Assembly (NCBI RefSeq): GCF_000987775.1
Contig: NZ_LAHO01000018.1
Span: 1-64,000, forward strand
Length of the DNA: 64,000 bases
Reading direction: 5' to 3'
Source of the DNA: Arsukibacterium ikkense
Lineage (GTDB): Bacteria > Pseudomonadota > Gammaproteobacteria > Enterobacterales > Alteromonadaceae
This document shows positions 27,924-37,083 of the stretch, one piece after another (position 1 is the first letter of the stretch; the number at the start of each line of letters is the position of its first letter). The position numbers were made by a program, and so were the translations under genes. The notes under the pieces were generated by a model that was not told where the DNA came from, ran no database searches, and saw only the letters and a list, made by a program, of their open reading frames with translations.

Positions 27924-29879
27924 ATGTCACATCCAAGTCTTTATCCGGTAAGTGCGAAGGCCAGCGCCAGAACACATATCACAGATGACGTTTATCAGCA
28001 GATGTATCGTCAGTCGATTGAGCAGCCTGACGCATTCTGGGCTGAACAAGGTAAACGCCTTGACTGGATCACGCCGTACAGCAAGATTAAAGACACCAGC
28101 TTTGAACTTGGCAAGGTAAAAGTGAACTGGTACAGCGATGGCAGCTTGAATGCCAGCTATAATTGTTTAGACCGTCATCTTAAAAGCCGCGCTGAGCAGG
28201 TTGCGTTTTACTGGGAAGGTGATGAGCCTGGCGTGCAGAAAACAGTCACTTATCAGCAACTGTATGATCAGGTATGCCGCCTGGCCAATGGTATGAAATC
28301 ATTGGGTATTAAAAAAGGTGATCGGGTCACCATCTATCTGCCGATGATCCCGGAAGCCGCTGTAGCGCTATTAGCCTGCGCCCGGATTGGTGCCGTGCAC
28401 TCCGTGGTATTTGCCGGCTTTTCGCCTGACGCCCTGGGCAGCCGGATTGTCGACTGTGATTCCAAGTTAGTGATCACCTCTGATCAAGCGCTGCGTGGTA
28501 GCAGAGCAACCCATTTAAAAGACAATACTGACGCGGCGCTGGGCCATCTGGGTAGTGCCAGCCCGGTCCAGAATGTCATCGTCGTCAAGCATGTCGGCAA
28601 AAATATCGATTTTCACCCTAGCCGCGATGTCTGGTATCACGAGCTGGTCGCCAGCCAGAGCAACAGTTGTGAACCCGAGCCAATGAATGCCGAGGACCCG
28701 CTGTTTATTTTATATACCTCAGGTTCAACCGGTAAACCCAAAGGCGTGCTGCACACCACCGGCGGCTATCTGGTGTATGCCGCCATGACCCACCAATATG
28801 TGTTTGATTATCATGACGGCGATATCTACTGGTGCGCCGCCGATGTAGGCTGGGTCACCGGCCATAGTTATATTATCTACGGGCCACTGGCCAATGGCGC
28901 CAGCAGCGTGATGTTTGAGGGGGTTCCCACCTACCCCAGCGTCAAACGTATTGCCCAGATTGTCGATAAGTATCAGGTCAATATTCTGTACACAGCCCCG
29001 ACGGCTATCCGGGCTCTGATGGCCCACGGCGACAGCCCGGTGGCAGGCGCAGACTTAAGCTCGCTGAAAACCCTGGGCAGTGTTGGCGAGCCAATTAACC
29101 CGGAAGCCTGGAACTGGTATTACGAAAAAGTCGGGCTTAGCCAATGCCCTATCGTCGATACCTGGTGGCAGACAGAAACCGGCGGTATTTTAATTACGCC
29201 GCTGCCGGGAGCTACAGCATTAAAGCCCGGCTCAGCTACCCGGCCGTTTTTTGGGGTTAAACCGGCCATTGTTGATAATGAAGGGCATCAGCTTGCCGGC
29301 GTCGCGGAGGGTAACCTGGTGATCCTGGACAGCTGGCCTGGCCAGATGCGCACCTTGTATGGCGATCATGACCGGTTTGAACAAACTTATTTTAGTACTT
29401 ATCCGGGGGTCTATTTTACCGGGGACGGTGCCAAGCGCGACGAGGATGGTTACTACTGGCTGACTGGACGGGTAGACGATGTACTGAATATTTCCGGCCA
29501 TCGTTTGGGCACTGCTGAGATAGAGAGCTGCCTGGTAGCGCACGATGCGATTGCTGAAGCGGCTGTGGTCGGTTACCCGCATGAGATTAAAGGCCAGGGT
29601 ATTTATGTCTATGTTACGCCTCGGGTTGGTGTTGAACCCAGTGATGAACTTACCAAGGCTATCAGGGCCTGGGTACGGGAAGAGATATCCCCTATCGCGA
29701 CCCCGGATTTAGTGCAATGGGCGCCCGCTGGCCTGCCAAAAACCCGCTCAGGCAAGATTATGCGGCGCATATTACGCAAGATTGCCGCTAACGAACATGA
29801 CCAGTTAGGCGATATTTCTACTCTGGCTGATCCATCAGTAGTTGAAATTTTAGTGAATAACCGTTTAAATCGTAAGTAA
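27924..29879 (+). CDS. acs: Acetyl-CoA synthetase Acs
   Basis: The 651-residue AMP-forming ligase activates acetate to acetyl-CoA, the main entry of low acetate concentrations. The P-loop [17 protein letters not shown], the [10 protein letters not shown] box and the C-terminal [11 protein letters not shown] with K611, the regulatory acetylation site in this family, are all present. It diverges from the porin and is followed by crbR. No prpE occurs in the window, so it or a gene elsewhere must activate propionate. Confidence 0.98.
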   Translation: MSHPSLYPVSAKASARTHITDDVYQQMYRQSIEQPDAFWAEQGKRLDWITPYSKIKDTSFELGKVKVNWYSDGSLNASYNCLDRHLKSRAEQVAFYWEGDEPGVQKTVTYQQLYDQVCRLANGMKSLGIKKGDRVTIYLPMIPEAAVALLACARIGAVHSVVFAGFSPDALGSRIVDCDSKLVITSDQALRGSRATHLKDNTDAALGHLGSASPVQNVIVVKHVGKNIDFHPSRDVWYHELVASQSNSCEPEPMNAEDPLFILYTSGSTGKPKGVLHTTGGYLVYAAMTHQYVFDYHDGDIYWCAADVGWVTGHSYIIYGPLANGASSVMFEGVPTYPSVKRIAQIVDKYQVNILYTAPTAIRALMAHGDSPVAGADLSSLKTLGSVGEPINPEAWNWYYEKVGLSQCPIVDTWWQTETGGILITPLPGATALKPGSATRPFFGVKPAIVDNEGHQLAGVAEGNLVILDSWPGQMRTLYGDHDRFEQTYFSTYPGVYFTGDGAKRDEDGYYWLTGRVDDVLNISGHRLGTAEIESCLVAHDAIAEAAVVGYPHEIKGQGIYVYVTPRVGVEPSDELTKAIRAWVREEISPIATPDLVQWAPAGLPKTRSGKIMRRILRKIAANEHDQLGDISTLADPSVVEILVNNRLNRK

Positions 29880-29923
29880 GGCAAAAACAGCGTACACTAA
29901 CGTTGTTTCAAGTTGCAGCAAAC

Positions 29924-29950
29924 AAGGCCGCTATTGCGGCCTTTATAATA
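29924..29950 (+). terminator. Terminator after acs
   Basis: AAGGCCGC and GCGGCCTT form an 8-bp stem around TATT, followed by the AT-rich TATAATAATT. The tail is weak, so some read-through into crbR is likely. Confidence 0.6.
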
Positions 29951-29982
29951 ATTACAATGCTGGACCTTACCGGAGGATTGAT

Positions 29983-30657
29983 ATGGCAAAGCTTATCGTT
30001 GCAGACGACCATCCGTTGTTTCGCAATGCGCTGATTAATGCGATAAGCAGTACCTTTGTCACTAAGGCGACCATTGAAACAGACAGTTTCGATAGCACCT
30101 GCACGGCACTGGAGCAACATCCGGATACTGATCTGTTGCTGCTGGATTTGCATATGCCCGGCAATTGCGGTTTTCTGGGGTTAATTCAGTTACGCAAGAA
30201 CTACCCCAGCCTGCCAATAGTGGTCATTTCTGCCAGTGAAGAGCTGGACGTTATTCGCCGGGTTATTGCCTTTGGCGCATCGGCCTATATTCCCAAATCC
30301 GCTAACCCGGTGGATATCAGCACGGCATTAAATGCGGTACTAGCGGGTGAACTATGGGTACCGGCTAACTTACACAAAGCGGTGTTTCAGCAGCAAAGTG
30401 CCGGCGAGGATTTAGATTTAGCGGCAAAAGTTGCCCAGCTAACGCAGCAGCAATATAAGGTGTTGTATTACTTAACCGAAGGCTGGTTAAATAAACAAAT
30501 TGCCTATGATTTACATATTTCCGAAGCCACCGTCAAAGCACATATCACGGCTATTTTTCGAAAACTGGGTTGCACTAACCGCACCCAGGTGGTTATTCAG
30601 GCCCAGCGTCTGACCTTAGAGCCACCAGTTGACCGTGCCATGGCAAAACAGCACTAA
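29983..30657 (+). CDS. crbR: LuxR-type response regulator CrbR
   Basis: The 224-residue regulator has a receiver domain with the phospho-acceptor D55 (LLLDLHMPG) and a LuxR-type helix-turn-helix at about residues 150-210 (LTEGWLNKQIAYDLHISEATVKAH). GGAGG lies close before the ATG. It sits between acs and the convergent CrbS-type kinase. In Vibrio and Pseudomonas relatives the corresponding pair (CrbRS, MxtR/ErdR) switches on acs for acetate use. The name is based on this context and domain match. Confidence 0.9.
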   Translation: MAKLIVADDHPLFRNALINAISSTFVTKATIETDSFDSTCTALEQHPDTDLLLLDLHMPGNCGFLGLIQLRKNYPSLPIVVISASEELDVIRRVIAFGASAYIPKSANPVDISTALNAVLAGELWVPANLHKAVFQQQSAGEDLDLAAKVAQLTQQQYKVLYYLTEGWLNKQIAYDLHISEATVKAHITAIFRKLGCTNRTQVVIQAQRLTLEPPVDRAMAKQH

Positions 30658-30686
30658 GCTGTGACGCGCGTTAGCGTGATAACCTG

Positions 30687-33600
30687 TTACAACAGATTAC
30701 CCCTCTTCAGCATTTTAAAATGATTCAAACTGGCGCGCAGTGCGCCAGGTTTAATCGGCTTGGCCAGATACATCAGGCCTGCTGCTTTAGCCTGTGCCGC
30801 CAAATCAGCTTGCGGTGACGCAGATACCAGGATGCCACCTACATCTCCCCAGTACACTTTAATTTGCTGATATAAATCCAGACCATTCACATGCTGACCC
30901 AACTGATAATCAATCAGCATGACATCAGGCGCAGGCGCATGCTGGGCATACGCCAGTAATTCTGCATCGTCATAAAAACAACTTACCTCGGCTATTTGCC
31001 ACTGTTCCAGCAACACCTTAAGAGCGGCCAGGTTAGCCGCATCATCATCAATACAAACCACTGTCAGCCCCGGTAATGGCCGTTGTGTGCTTTGCCCCGG
31101 CAACGGCAGGCTGACGCGCTGGCTTTGTTGTACCAGCGGTAAACTGATGCTGAACAGCGTTCCATGCCGCGGCCTGGAGCGTACATCAAGTGGGTGCCCC
31201 AGTAATTTCGCCATCCGGTGCACCACGCCCAGCCCTAACCCAACCCCTTGCTGGCCTTTGGCAGTGGCATCTATCCGGTAGAAATCTTCAAAAATCCGTT
31301 CTAGATCCTGACTGGCAATCCCCGGGCCGGTATCCCATACCTGCACCACCAGTTTATCACCCCGCTTTCTGCAGCCGACTAAAATGCGCCCCTTAACCGT
31401 ATATTTAATCGCATTTGACAGCAAATTTTGCAAAATTCGCCGCAAATAGGTCGGGTCAGTTTGTACATGATTGGCCGCTATCCGTACTTTTAAACCCAGG
31501 CCTTTCTGGCTGGCCACTAAACTATATTCATCGGCCAGTTGCGATAATAATTCCTGCAACGCCACCGGCTGCACATCCGGTTTCAACTTGCCGTCATCCA
31601 GTTTGGCAATTTCCAGCAAGGTTGAAATGAGCTCTTCCGATGCTTTTAACGAATTGTCGAGTTGGCTGAGAATAGCTTTTTGCTGAGCTTTTTCCTGGGC
31701 ACCGCTCAGGGCGGCAGTAAATAAGCGGGCAGCATTTAACGGCTGCAAAATATCATGGCTGGCCAATGCCAGAAAACGGGTTTTTGAGGCATTAGCGGCT
31801 TCAGCTTCCGCTTTTGCCTGTAATAGTTGCTGCTCAGTTTCCCGCCGCCTGGCAACTTCAGCCAACAGTTCCTGATTCATATCCGAGATAGTCTGGGTAC
31901 GGTCCTGCACCCGGTCTTCCAGATGTTGTTTAGCTTCTGCCAACGCTTGTACGGCTTTTACATGCTCAGAAATATCAGTAAAACTGGTGACAAAGCCGCC
32001 CCCCGGGATAGGGTTGCCGCGCATTTCAATGACCCGGCCGTCAGGTCTGACCCGCTGAAACACATGAGCGGTACCTTTTTGCATATGGCTGATCCGTTTT
32101 TCAACATGCTCATCCGGATCACCCGGGCCGCAGAGCCCTCGTTCGGCATTTAAGCGAACAATATCTGCTACCGGCCGGCCAACCCGCACCATACTTTCAG
32201 GATAACTAAACATTTCCAGATAGGCTTTATTCCAGGCCACCAATTTCAATTCGCGGTCGACCACACTGACTCCCTGGCTTAAATGCTCCAGAGTGGAAAA
32301 TAGAATTTTACGCGAGAATTGAATGGCCTGCGTAGTATCGTCAAACAGGGTGACTACATCTTCAAAACCAAGCTGCCGTCCTTCCAGCACCGCATTGACC
32401 ATCGCCGATGCAGAAGAGGCGCCGATAACGCCGGCCAGTTCGCGTTCAACATGTTCAACCAGGCCGACACTGGGCAAGTCATCCAGCTGTAAACTCAGGT
32501 TTTGTTTACGGCCAAATTCTGCCAGGCACTCAATAGCCCGGCTGTTGCCGACAAACCGCTCCAGCAGAATTTTCAAATCGGCATTATGAATGCGGATGCG
32601 CCGCGCGGGTGTATCCTGATGATCTATTGGTAAATTCGGTTTTACAAAAGCCACCGCCTGCAGCCGGTCCTGCAGATTGACGTAAGTCAGCAACGACACC
32701 AGCAAATACGCCAGGATGTTAAAACCCAGCGACAACAAGACGCCATGACTTAAACTATCAAGCGTAATACCAAACATGGCGGTAGGCGACAACCACATCA
32801 GACCAAATAAACCCTGCTGCATAATATCGCTGTTGATCACTCCGGCATTAACCAGCTGCGGCAGCATCAGGGTATAAAACCACAGTACCAGGCCTAAACT
32901 GAGGCCGGCATAAACGCCCCAGGCATTGCCACGACGCCAGTACAGCCCGCCCAGCACGGCCGGTGCCAGCTGAATTGCCAGGGCAAAGGCCAGCAGGCCG
33001 GTTTCAGCCAGTTCATAACTGCGGGCAAATATCTGGTAATAGAAATAAGATAAGCCCATTACCAGTAAAATCATGGCCCGGCGTACCAGTAAAATCAACA
33101 TACTGTAGTCGTGCGGCATGCCCTTGCGATGATTAGTTTGCAGTAAGCTTGGCATCACCACGTCGTTACTAATCATGGTACTGAGTGCCAGGGTGGCGAT
33201 AATAATCATCGAGGTGGCAGCAGAGAAACCACCGATAAAAACCAGCACACTTAAACTATTCCAGCCCGACTGAGCCGGGATGCGTAACACAAAGCTATCG
33301 GCTTCAGACAACAGAGTGGGAAACATTTGCATACCGGCTACCGCTATCGGCACTACAACTATCGTTACCAGCAACAGGTAACCCGAGAACCAACGTCTGG
33401 CATGGCGCAGATGATGAACGGAGACATTCTCAACAAAGGCAACGTGAAACTGGCGTGGTAATAAAAACACTGCGGCCATCGCCAGAATAGTTTTAGTAAT
33501 AAACTCCACCAGCCCTGAAGTAGTGTATTGCGCTTGCTGCTGACTGGCATGGGCGGCAAAGGCCTGTAGCACGTTTTGCTCTTTATCCAGAATAAACACG

Positions 33601-34238
33601 TAAACGGCAATCGCCAGGGTTAACAGCGCAAAAAGCTTGACCACAGATTCAAAGGCAATCGCCACCATCACGCCACGATTTTGCTCGGTTAAATGCAGTT
33701 TGCGGGTACCGAACAAAATAGCAAAAAAGGCCATAGCCACAGCACTGAGCAAAGCACTGTCCTGATACCAGTGCACGGCGCTGTCAGCAAAATCACCGCC
33801 CAGCAACACCTGATAAGAACTGGCTACCGCTTTTAATTGCAGCGAAATATAGGGCACAACCACTATCAGACAAATAATTGCCGAGAACATGGCAATGTTT
33901 TTCCGCTTACCATAACGGGCAGCGATAAAATCGGCTATGGAGGTAACGTTTTGTTTTTTAGAAACATATAAAAGTTTAAATAAAAACGGCTGGCCAAAAA
34001 CAAACAACAAAACGGGCCCAAGATAAATGGGTATGTAGTCCCAGCCACGGGTCACGGCAGTACCCACTGCTCCGTAGTAAGTCCAGGAGGTACAATACAC
34101 GGCCAGTGCCAGGCTATAAATAAGCCCCCCATACTTTCGTATAAGGCGGTCATCAGCATGCCGTTCACCCCAGTTGGCAATCCAGAACAAACCCCCGACG
34201 TAAATCAGCGCCAATAAGGCTACAGTCCATGCCGTCAC
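30687..34238 (-). CDS. crbS: CrbS-type hybrid sensor kinase with a sodium-symporter sensor domain
   Basis: The 1183-residue protein starts with a solute:sodium symporter domain of about 12-13 membrane helices (residues 1-500). A PAS domain (about 640-760), a coiled linker, and a HisKA domain with the phospho-histidine in LASHDILQPLN (about residue 828) follow. The HATPase (DTGPGIASQDLERIFEDFYR) and a C-terminal receiver with its aspartate in MLIDYQLG (about 1109) complete it. The symporter may transport or only sense short-chain acids. It is divergent from the DUF4212/symporter pair and convergent with crbR, the usual CrbS neighbourhood. Confidence 0.93.
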   Translation of the reverse strand: MTAWTVALLALIYVGGLFWIANWGERHADDRLIRKYGGLIYSLALAVYCTSWTYYGAVGTAVTRGWDYIPIYLGPVLLFVFGQPFLFKLLYVSKKQNVTSIADFIAARYGKRKNIAMFSAIICLIVVVPYISLQLKAVASSYQVLLGGDFADSAVHWYQDSALLSAVAMAFFAILFGTRKLHLTEQNRGVMVAIAFESVVKLFALLTLAIAVYVFILDKEQNVLQAFAAHASQQQAQYTTSGLVEFITKTILAMAAVFLLPRQFHVAFVENVSVHHLRHARRWFSGYLLLVTIVVVPIAVAGMQMFPTLLSEADSFVLRIPAQSGWNSLSVLVFIGGFSAATSMIIIATLALSTMISNDVVMPSLLQTNHRKGMPHDYSMLILLVRRAMILLVMGLSYFYYQIFARSYELAETGLLAFALAIQLAPAVLGGLYWRRGNAWGVYAGLSLGLVLWFYTLMLPQLVNAGVINSDIMQQGLFGLMWLSPTAMFGITLDSLSHGVLLSLGFNILAYLLVSLLTYVNLQDRLQAVAFVKPNLPIDHQDTPARRIRIHNADLKILLERFVGNSRAIECLAEFGRKQNLSLQLDDLPSVGLVEHVERELAGVIGASSASAMVNAVLEGRQLGFEDVVTLFDDTTQAIQFSRKILFSTLEHLSQGVSVVDRELKLVAWNKAYLEMFSYPESMVRVGRPVADIVRLNAERGLCGPGDPDEHVEKRISHMQKGTAHVFQRVRPDGRVIEMRGNPIPGGGFVTSFTDISEHVKAVQALAEAKQHLEDRVQDRTQTISDMNQELLAEVARRRETEQQLLQAKAEAEAANASKTRFLALASHDILQPLNAARLFTAALSGAQEKAQQKAILSQLDNSLKASEELISTLLEIAKLDDGKLKPDVQPVALQELLSQLADEYSLVASQKGLGLKVRIAANHVQTDPTYLRRILQNLLSNAIKYTVKGRILVGCRKRGDKLVVQVWDTGPGIASQDLERIFEDFYRIDATAKGQQGVGLGLGVVHRMAKLLGHPLDVRSRPRHGTLFSISLPLVQQSQRVSLPLPGQSTQRPLPGLTVVCIDDDAANLAALKVLLEQWQIAEVSCFYDDAELLAYAQHAPAPDVMLIDYQLGQHVNGLDLYQQIKVYWGDVGGILVSASPQADLAAQAKAAGLMYLAKPIKPGALRASLNHFKMLKRGNLL

Positions 34239-34313
34239 TGCTTTCTCCTACAATCTCAATATCGATACTTTGAGCCGCAACACCTCTGCTGTCAATCTCT
34301 GGCCGGCAGGCTT

Positions 34314-34325
34314 CGACTAAAGTCG
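34314..34325. promoter_or_regulatory. Candidate CrbR-type palindrome between crbS and the symporter operon
   Basis: CGACTAAAGTCG has CGACT/AGTCG arms and lies 66 bp before the DUF4212 start. Its core matches the GACTA-NN-GTC pattern at the acs promoter and, less one base, CGCCTAAAGTCG near the prp promoter. This is an inference from motif sharing. Confidence 0.4.
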
Positions 34326-34390
34326 GGCTGGCGCACTAACCAACTACTGCTAGATTAACAATGCTCGATAAAAATAACTAAAGGAGAAAT

Positions 34391-34657
34391 ATGATGGCGG
34401 ACCATAAAAGTAACGCTAAGGCATACTGGCAGGCGAACCTTCGCCTGATCATTATCAGCCTGGCGATTTGGGCTTTGGTGTCCTATGGCTTTGGCATTTT
34501 ACTAAGGCCAATGTTGTCAGGCATTGCAGTGGGAGGCACAGACCTGGGTTTCTGGTTTGCGCAACAGGGTTCTATTTTAACCTTTATCGCTTTGATCTTC
34601 TTCTACGCCTGGAGAATGAACAAACTCGATAAGGAATTCGGCGTGGACGAGGAGTAA
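34391..34657 (+). CDS. DUF4212 small subunit of a sodium/solute symporter
   Basis: The 88-residue membrane protein has two helices (about residues 19-41 and 51-75) and a charged C-terminus (RMNKLDKEFGVDEE). DUF4212 proteins accompany ActP-like symporters, as YjcH does in E. coli. AGGAG precedes tandem ATG codons at 34391 and 34394. The partner gene starts 5 bp downstream. Confidence 0.92.
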   Translation: MMADHKSNAKAYWQANLRLIIISLAIWALVSYGFGILLRPMLSGIAVGGTDLGFWFAQQGSILTFIALIFFYAWRMNKLDKEFGVDEE

Positions 34658-34662
34658 GCAGG

Positions 34663-36444
34663 ATGAGTCAATTTGCAATTAACCTGATATTTGTTGGCGG
34701 CTCCTTCGCCCTCTATATCGCAATCGCAATCTGGGCCCGGGCTGGCACCACTAAAGAGTTTTATGTGGCAGGCGGCGGGGTAAACCCGGTAGTGAACGGC
34801 ATGGCCACGGCTGCCGACTGGATGTCAGCAGCCTCATTTATTTCTATGGCCGGTTTAATCGCTGCCGGTGGCTATGCCAATTCTACCTTTTTAATGGGCT
34901 GGACTGGTGGTTACGTGCTGCTGGCGATGTTACTGGCACCTTACCTGCGTAAATTTGGTAAGTTTACCGTACCTGACTTTATCGGTGACCGTTTTTACAG
35001 TACCGGTGCCCGTCTGGTGGCGGTAGCTTGTTTAATTATTGCCTCTGTTACCTATGTTATCGGTCAGATGACCGGTGCCGGGGTAGCATTCTCGCGCTTT
35101 TTAGAAGTCAGCAGCGATATGGGGCTGATTATTGCCGCCGTTATCGTGTTTTTATACGCTGTTATGGGCGGCATGAAAGGTATCACCTACACTCAGGTGG
35201 CGCAGTATGTGGTACTGATTATCGCTTATACCATTCCTGCGGTATTTATTTCACTGCAGCTAACCGGTAACTTTGTGCCGCCACTGGGCTTATTCTCTGA
35301 CCATATTGAATCTGGCATGCCATTACTGGCTAAGCTGGACGAAGTAGTCCGCGAACTGGGCTTCCGGGACTATACTGCTGATGTTGATAACAAACTGAAT
35401 ATGGTACTGTTTACTCTGTCGCTGATGATTGGTACCGCTGGTTTACCGCACGTTATCATTCGTTTTTTCACCGTACCTAAAGTCGCTGATGCACGCTGGT
35501 CTGCCGGTTGGGCCTTAGTATTTATTGCCCTGTTGTACTTAACGGCGCCAGCTGTTGCTTCAATGGCGCGTTTAAACCTGATGACCACCATTTACCCGGC
35601 GGGTCCAACAGCCGACTCCATCCTGTATGCGGAACGGCCAGACTGGATGAAAACCTGGGAAACCACCGGTTTAATTAAGTTTGACGATAAAAATGGTGAT
35701 GGCCGGATCCAGGTGTATAACGACACACCTGCCTTTGCTGCTACTGCAGCAGAGCGTGGCTGGAACGGCAACGAGTTAGTGGTTAATAACGACATCCTGG
35801 TACTGGCTAACCCGGAGATTGCTAACTTACCTGGCTGGGTTATCGGTTTAATTGCAGCCGGTGGTTTGGCGGCGGCATTATCTACCGCTGCAGGCTTGTT
35901 GCTGGCTATCTCCTCCGCCATCAGTCATGACGTTATTAAAGGCTCGATTAAGCCGGATATCAGTGAAAAAGGTGAGTTAATGGCCGCCCGGATCTCAATG
36001 GGGGTCGCTATTGTGGTCGCTACCTGGCTTGGCATGAACCCCCCCGGCTTCGCCGCGCAGACCGTTGCGCTGGCGTTTGGTATTGCCGCAGCGTCTATCT
36101 TCCCGGCGCTGATGATGGGTATATTCTCCAAGCGGGTAAACAACTATGGCGCTATTGCCGGTATGCTGGCAGGTTTAATTTCAACCTGTGTGTATATCTT
36201 CCTGTATCTGGGCTGGTTCTTTATCCCGGGCACCGCTACCTTTGCTAACACACCAGACAACTGGCTGTTCGGTAGCACTGGTTATGGCATATCACCATTA
36301 TCGTTTGGTGCGGTAGGCGCCATGATCAACTTTGCAGTTGCCTTTACCGTCTCATCTCTGACTGCGCCACCACCAGTGCGCATCCAGGAGCTGGTAGAAA
36401 GCGTGCGCTTCCCGCGCGGCGCTGGCCAGGCGGTTGATCACTAA
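34663..36444 (+). CDS. ActP-like sodium:acetate-type symporter
   Basis: The 593-residue solute:sodium symporter belongs to the subfamily paired with DUF4212. About 13 membrane helices are visible, opening FVGGSFALYIAIAIWARAGTTKEFYVAGGG. A hydrophilic loop at about residues 325-375 contains DDKNGDGRIQVYND (341-354), an EF-hand-like calcium-loop pattern whose twelfth position is Asn instead of Asp/Glu. Acetate or a related monocarboxylate is the probable substrate given the acs/CrbRS context. Confidence 0.93.
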   Translation: MSQFAINLIFVGGSFALYIAIAIWARAGTTKEFYVAGGGVNPVVNGMATAADWMSAASFISMAGLIAAGGYANSTFLMGWTGGYVLLAMLLAPYLRKFGKFTVPDFIGDRFYSTGARLVAVACLIIASVTYVIGQMTGAGVAFSRFLEVSSDMGLIIAAVIVFLYAVMGGMKGITYTQVAQYVVLIIAYTIPAVFISLQLTGNFVPPLGLFSDHIESGMPLLAKLDEVVRELGFRDYTADVDNKLNMVLFTLSLMIGTAGLPHVIIRFFTVPKVADARWSAGWALVFIALLYLTAPAVASMARLNLMTTIYPAGPTADSILYAERPDWMKTWETTGLIKFDDKNGDGRIQVYNDTPAFAATAAERGWNGNELVVNNDILVLANPEIANLPGWVIGLIAAGGLAAALSTAAGLLLAISSAISHDVIKGSIKPDISEKGELMAARISMGVAIVVATWLGMNPPGFAAQTVALAFGIAAASIFPALMMGIFSKRVNNYGAIAGMLAGLISTCVYIFLYLGWFFIPGTATFANTPDNWLFGSTGYGISPLSFGAVGAMINFAVAFTVSSLTAPPPVRIQELVESVRFPRGAGQAVDH

Positions 36445-36476
36445 GTTATAGTGGAAACAACAATACGTTGAAGTAG

Positions 36477-36509
36477 TAGCGGGCTTTCAACTGAAAGCCC
36501 GCTTTTTTA
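36477..36509 (+). terminator. Terminator after the symporter gene
   Basis: GCGGGCTTTC (36479-36488) and GAAAGCCCGC (36493-36502) pair around AACT and are followed by six T. Confidence 0.92.
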
Positions 36510-36536
36510 AGTAAAGACACTAAGCAGGATTACCCT

Positions 36537-37064
36537 ATGTTGTGGGAATTAATCGCGACTATTTTTGCCGGTTTAGGCGCAGCTGGCATCGCCCTGACCA
36601 TCCGGTTTATCAGCAGGAAAAAAGCGCCGCGCTGGCTGATACCTGTGTTTGCCGCTATCGGCATGCTGGGTTTTCAGGTGCAAAGTGAATACAACTGGTA
36701 TCAGCATCAAGCTGGCTTATTGCCAGAGGGTGTAGTAGTGGTGCGTACCGTTGAACAACAGGCGCCCTGGCGCCCCTGGAGTTATGTTTATCCACAAACG
36801 CTGCGCTTTATCGCGGCGGATATCGCCAACGCCGCCCCCAATCAGCGTAACAATGCTATCTGGCTGGTCGACCTGTATTTTTTTGAACGCCGGCTTTCGG
36901 CCAAACGGGTACCTCAGGTGGTGCATTGTCAGCAGCAGGCCCGGGCTGATTTTACTGAACAGTTAGTGATCCCGGCACCAGGCGTGGCCATTGGCAGTGG
37001 TTGGCAAAAGCTGGCCAACAATGACCCTCTTATCGTGGCGCTATGTTCGCGCCAGTCTGGCTAA
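36537..37064 (+). CDS. Uncharacterised membrane-anchored protein in the acetate locus
   Basis: I do not recognise this 175-residue protein. Two hydrophobic segments (about residues 3-24 and 36-52) anchor it, leaving a hydrophilic domain of about 120 residues with PWRPWSYVYP and NAIWLVDLYFFERR as notable stretches. AGGA precedes the ATG. It stands alone after the symporter terminator and 19 bp before the DUF294 gene, so it may share a transcript with that gene. A role in the acid-transport locus is only suggested by position. Confidence 0.8.
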   Translation: MLWELIATIFAGLGAAGIALTIRFISRKKAPRWLIPVFAAIGMLGFQVQSEYNWYQHQAGLLPEGVVVVRTVEQQAPWRPWSYVYPQTLRFIAADIANAAPNQRNNAIWLVDLYFFERRLSAKRVPQVVHCQQQARADFTEQLVIPAPGVAIGSGWQKLANNDPLIVALCSRQSG

Positions 37065-37083
37065 CCTAAAATGCTGAGGTCTT

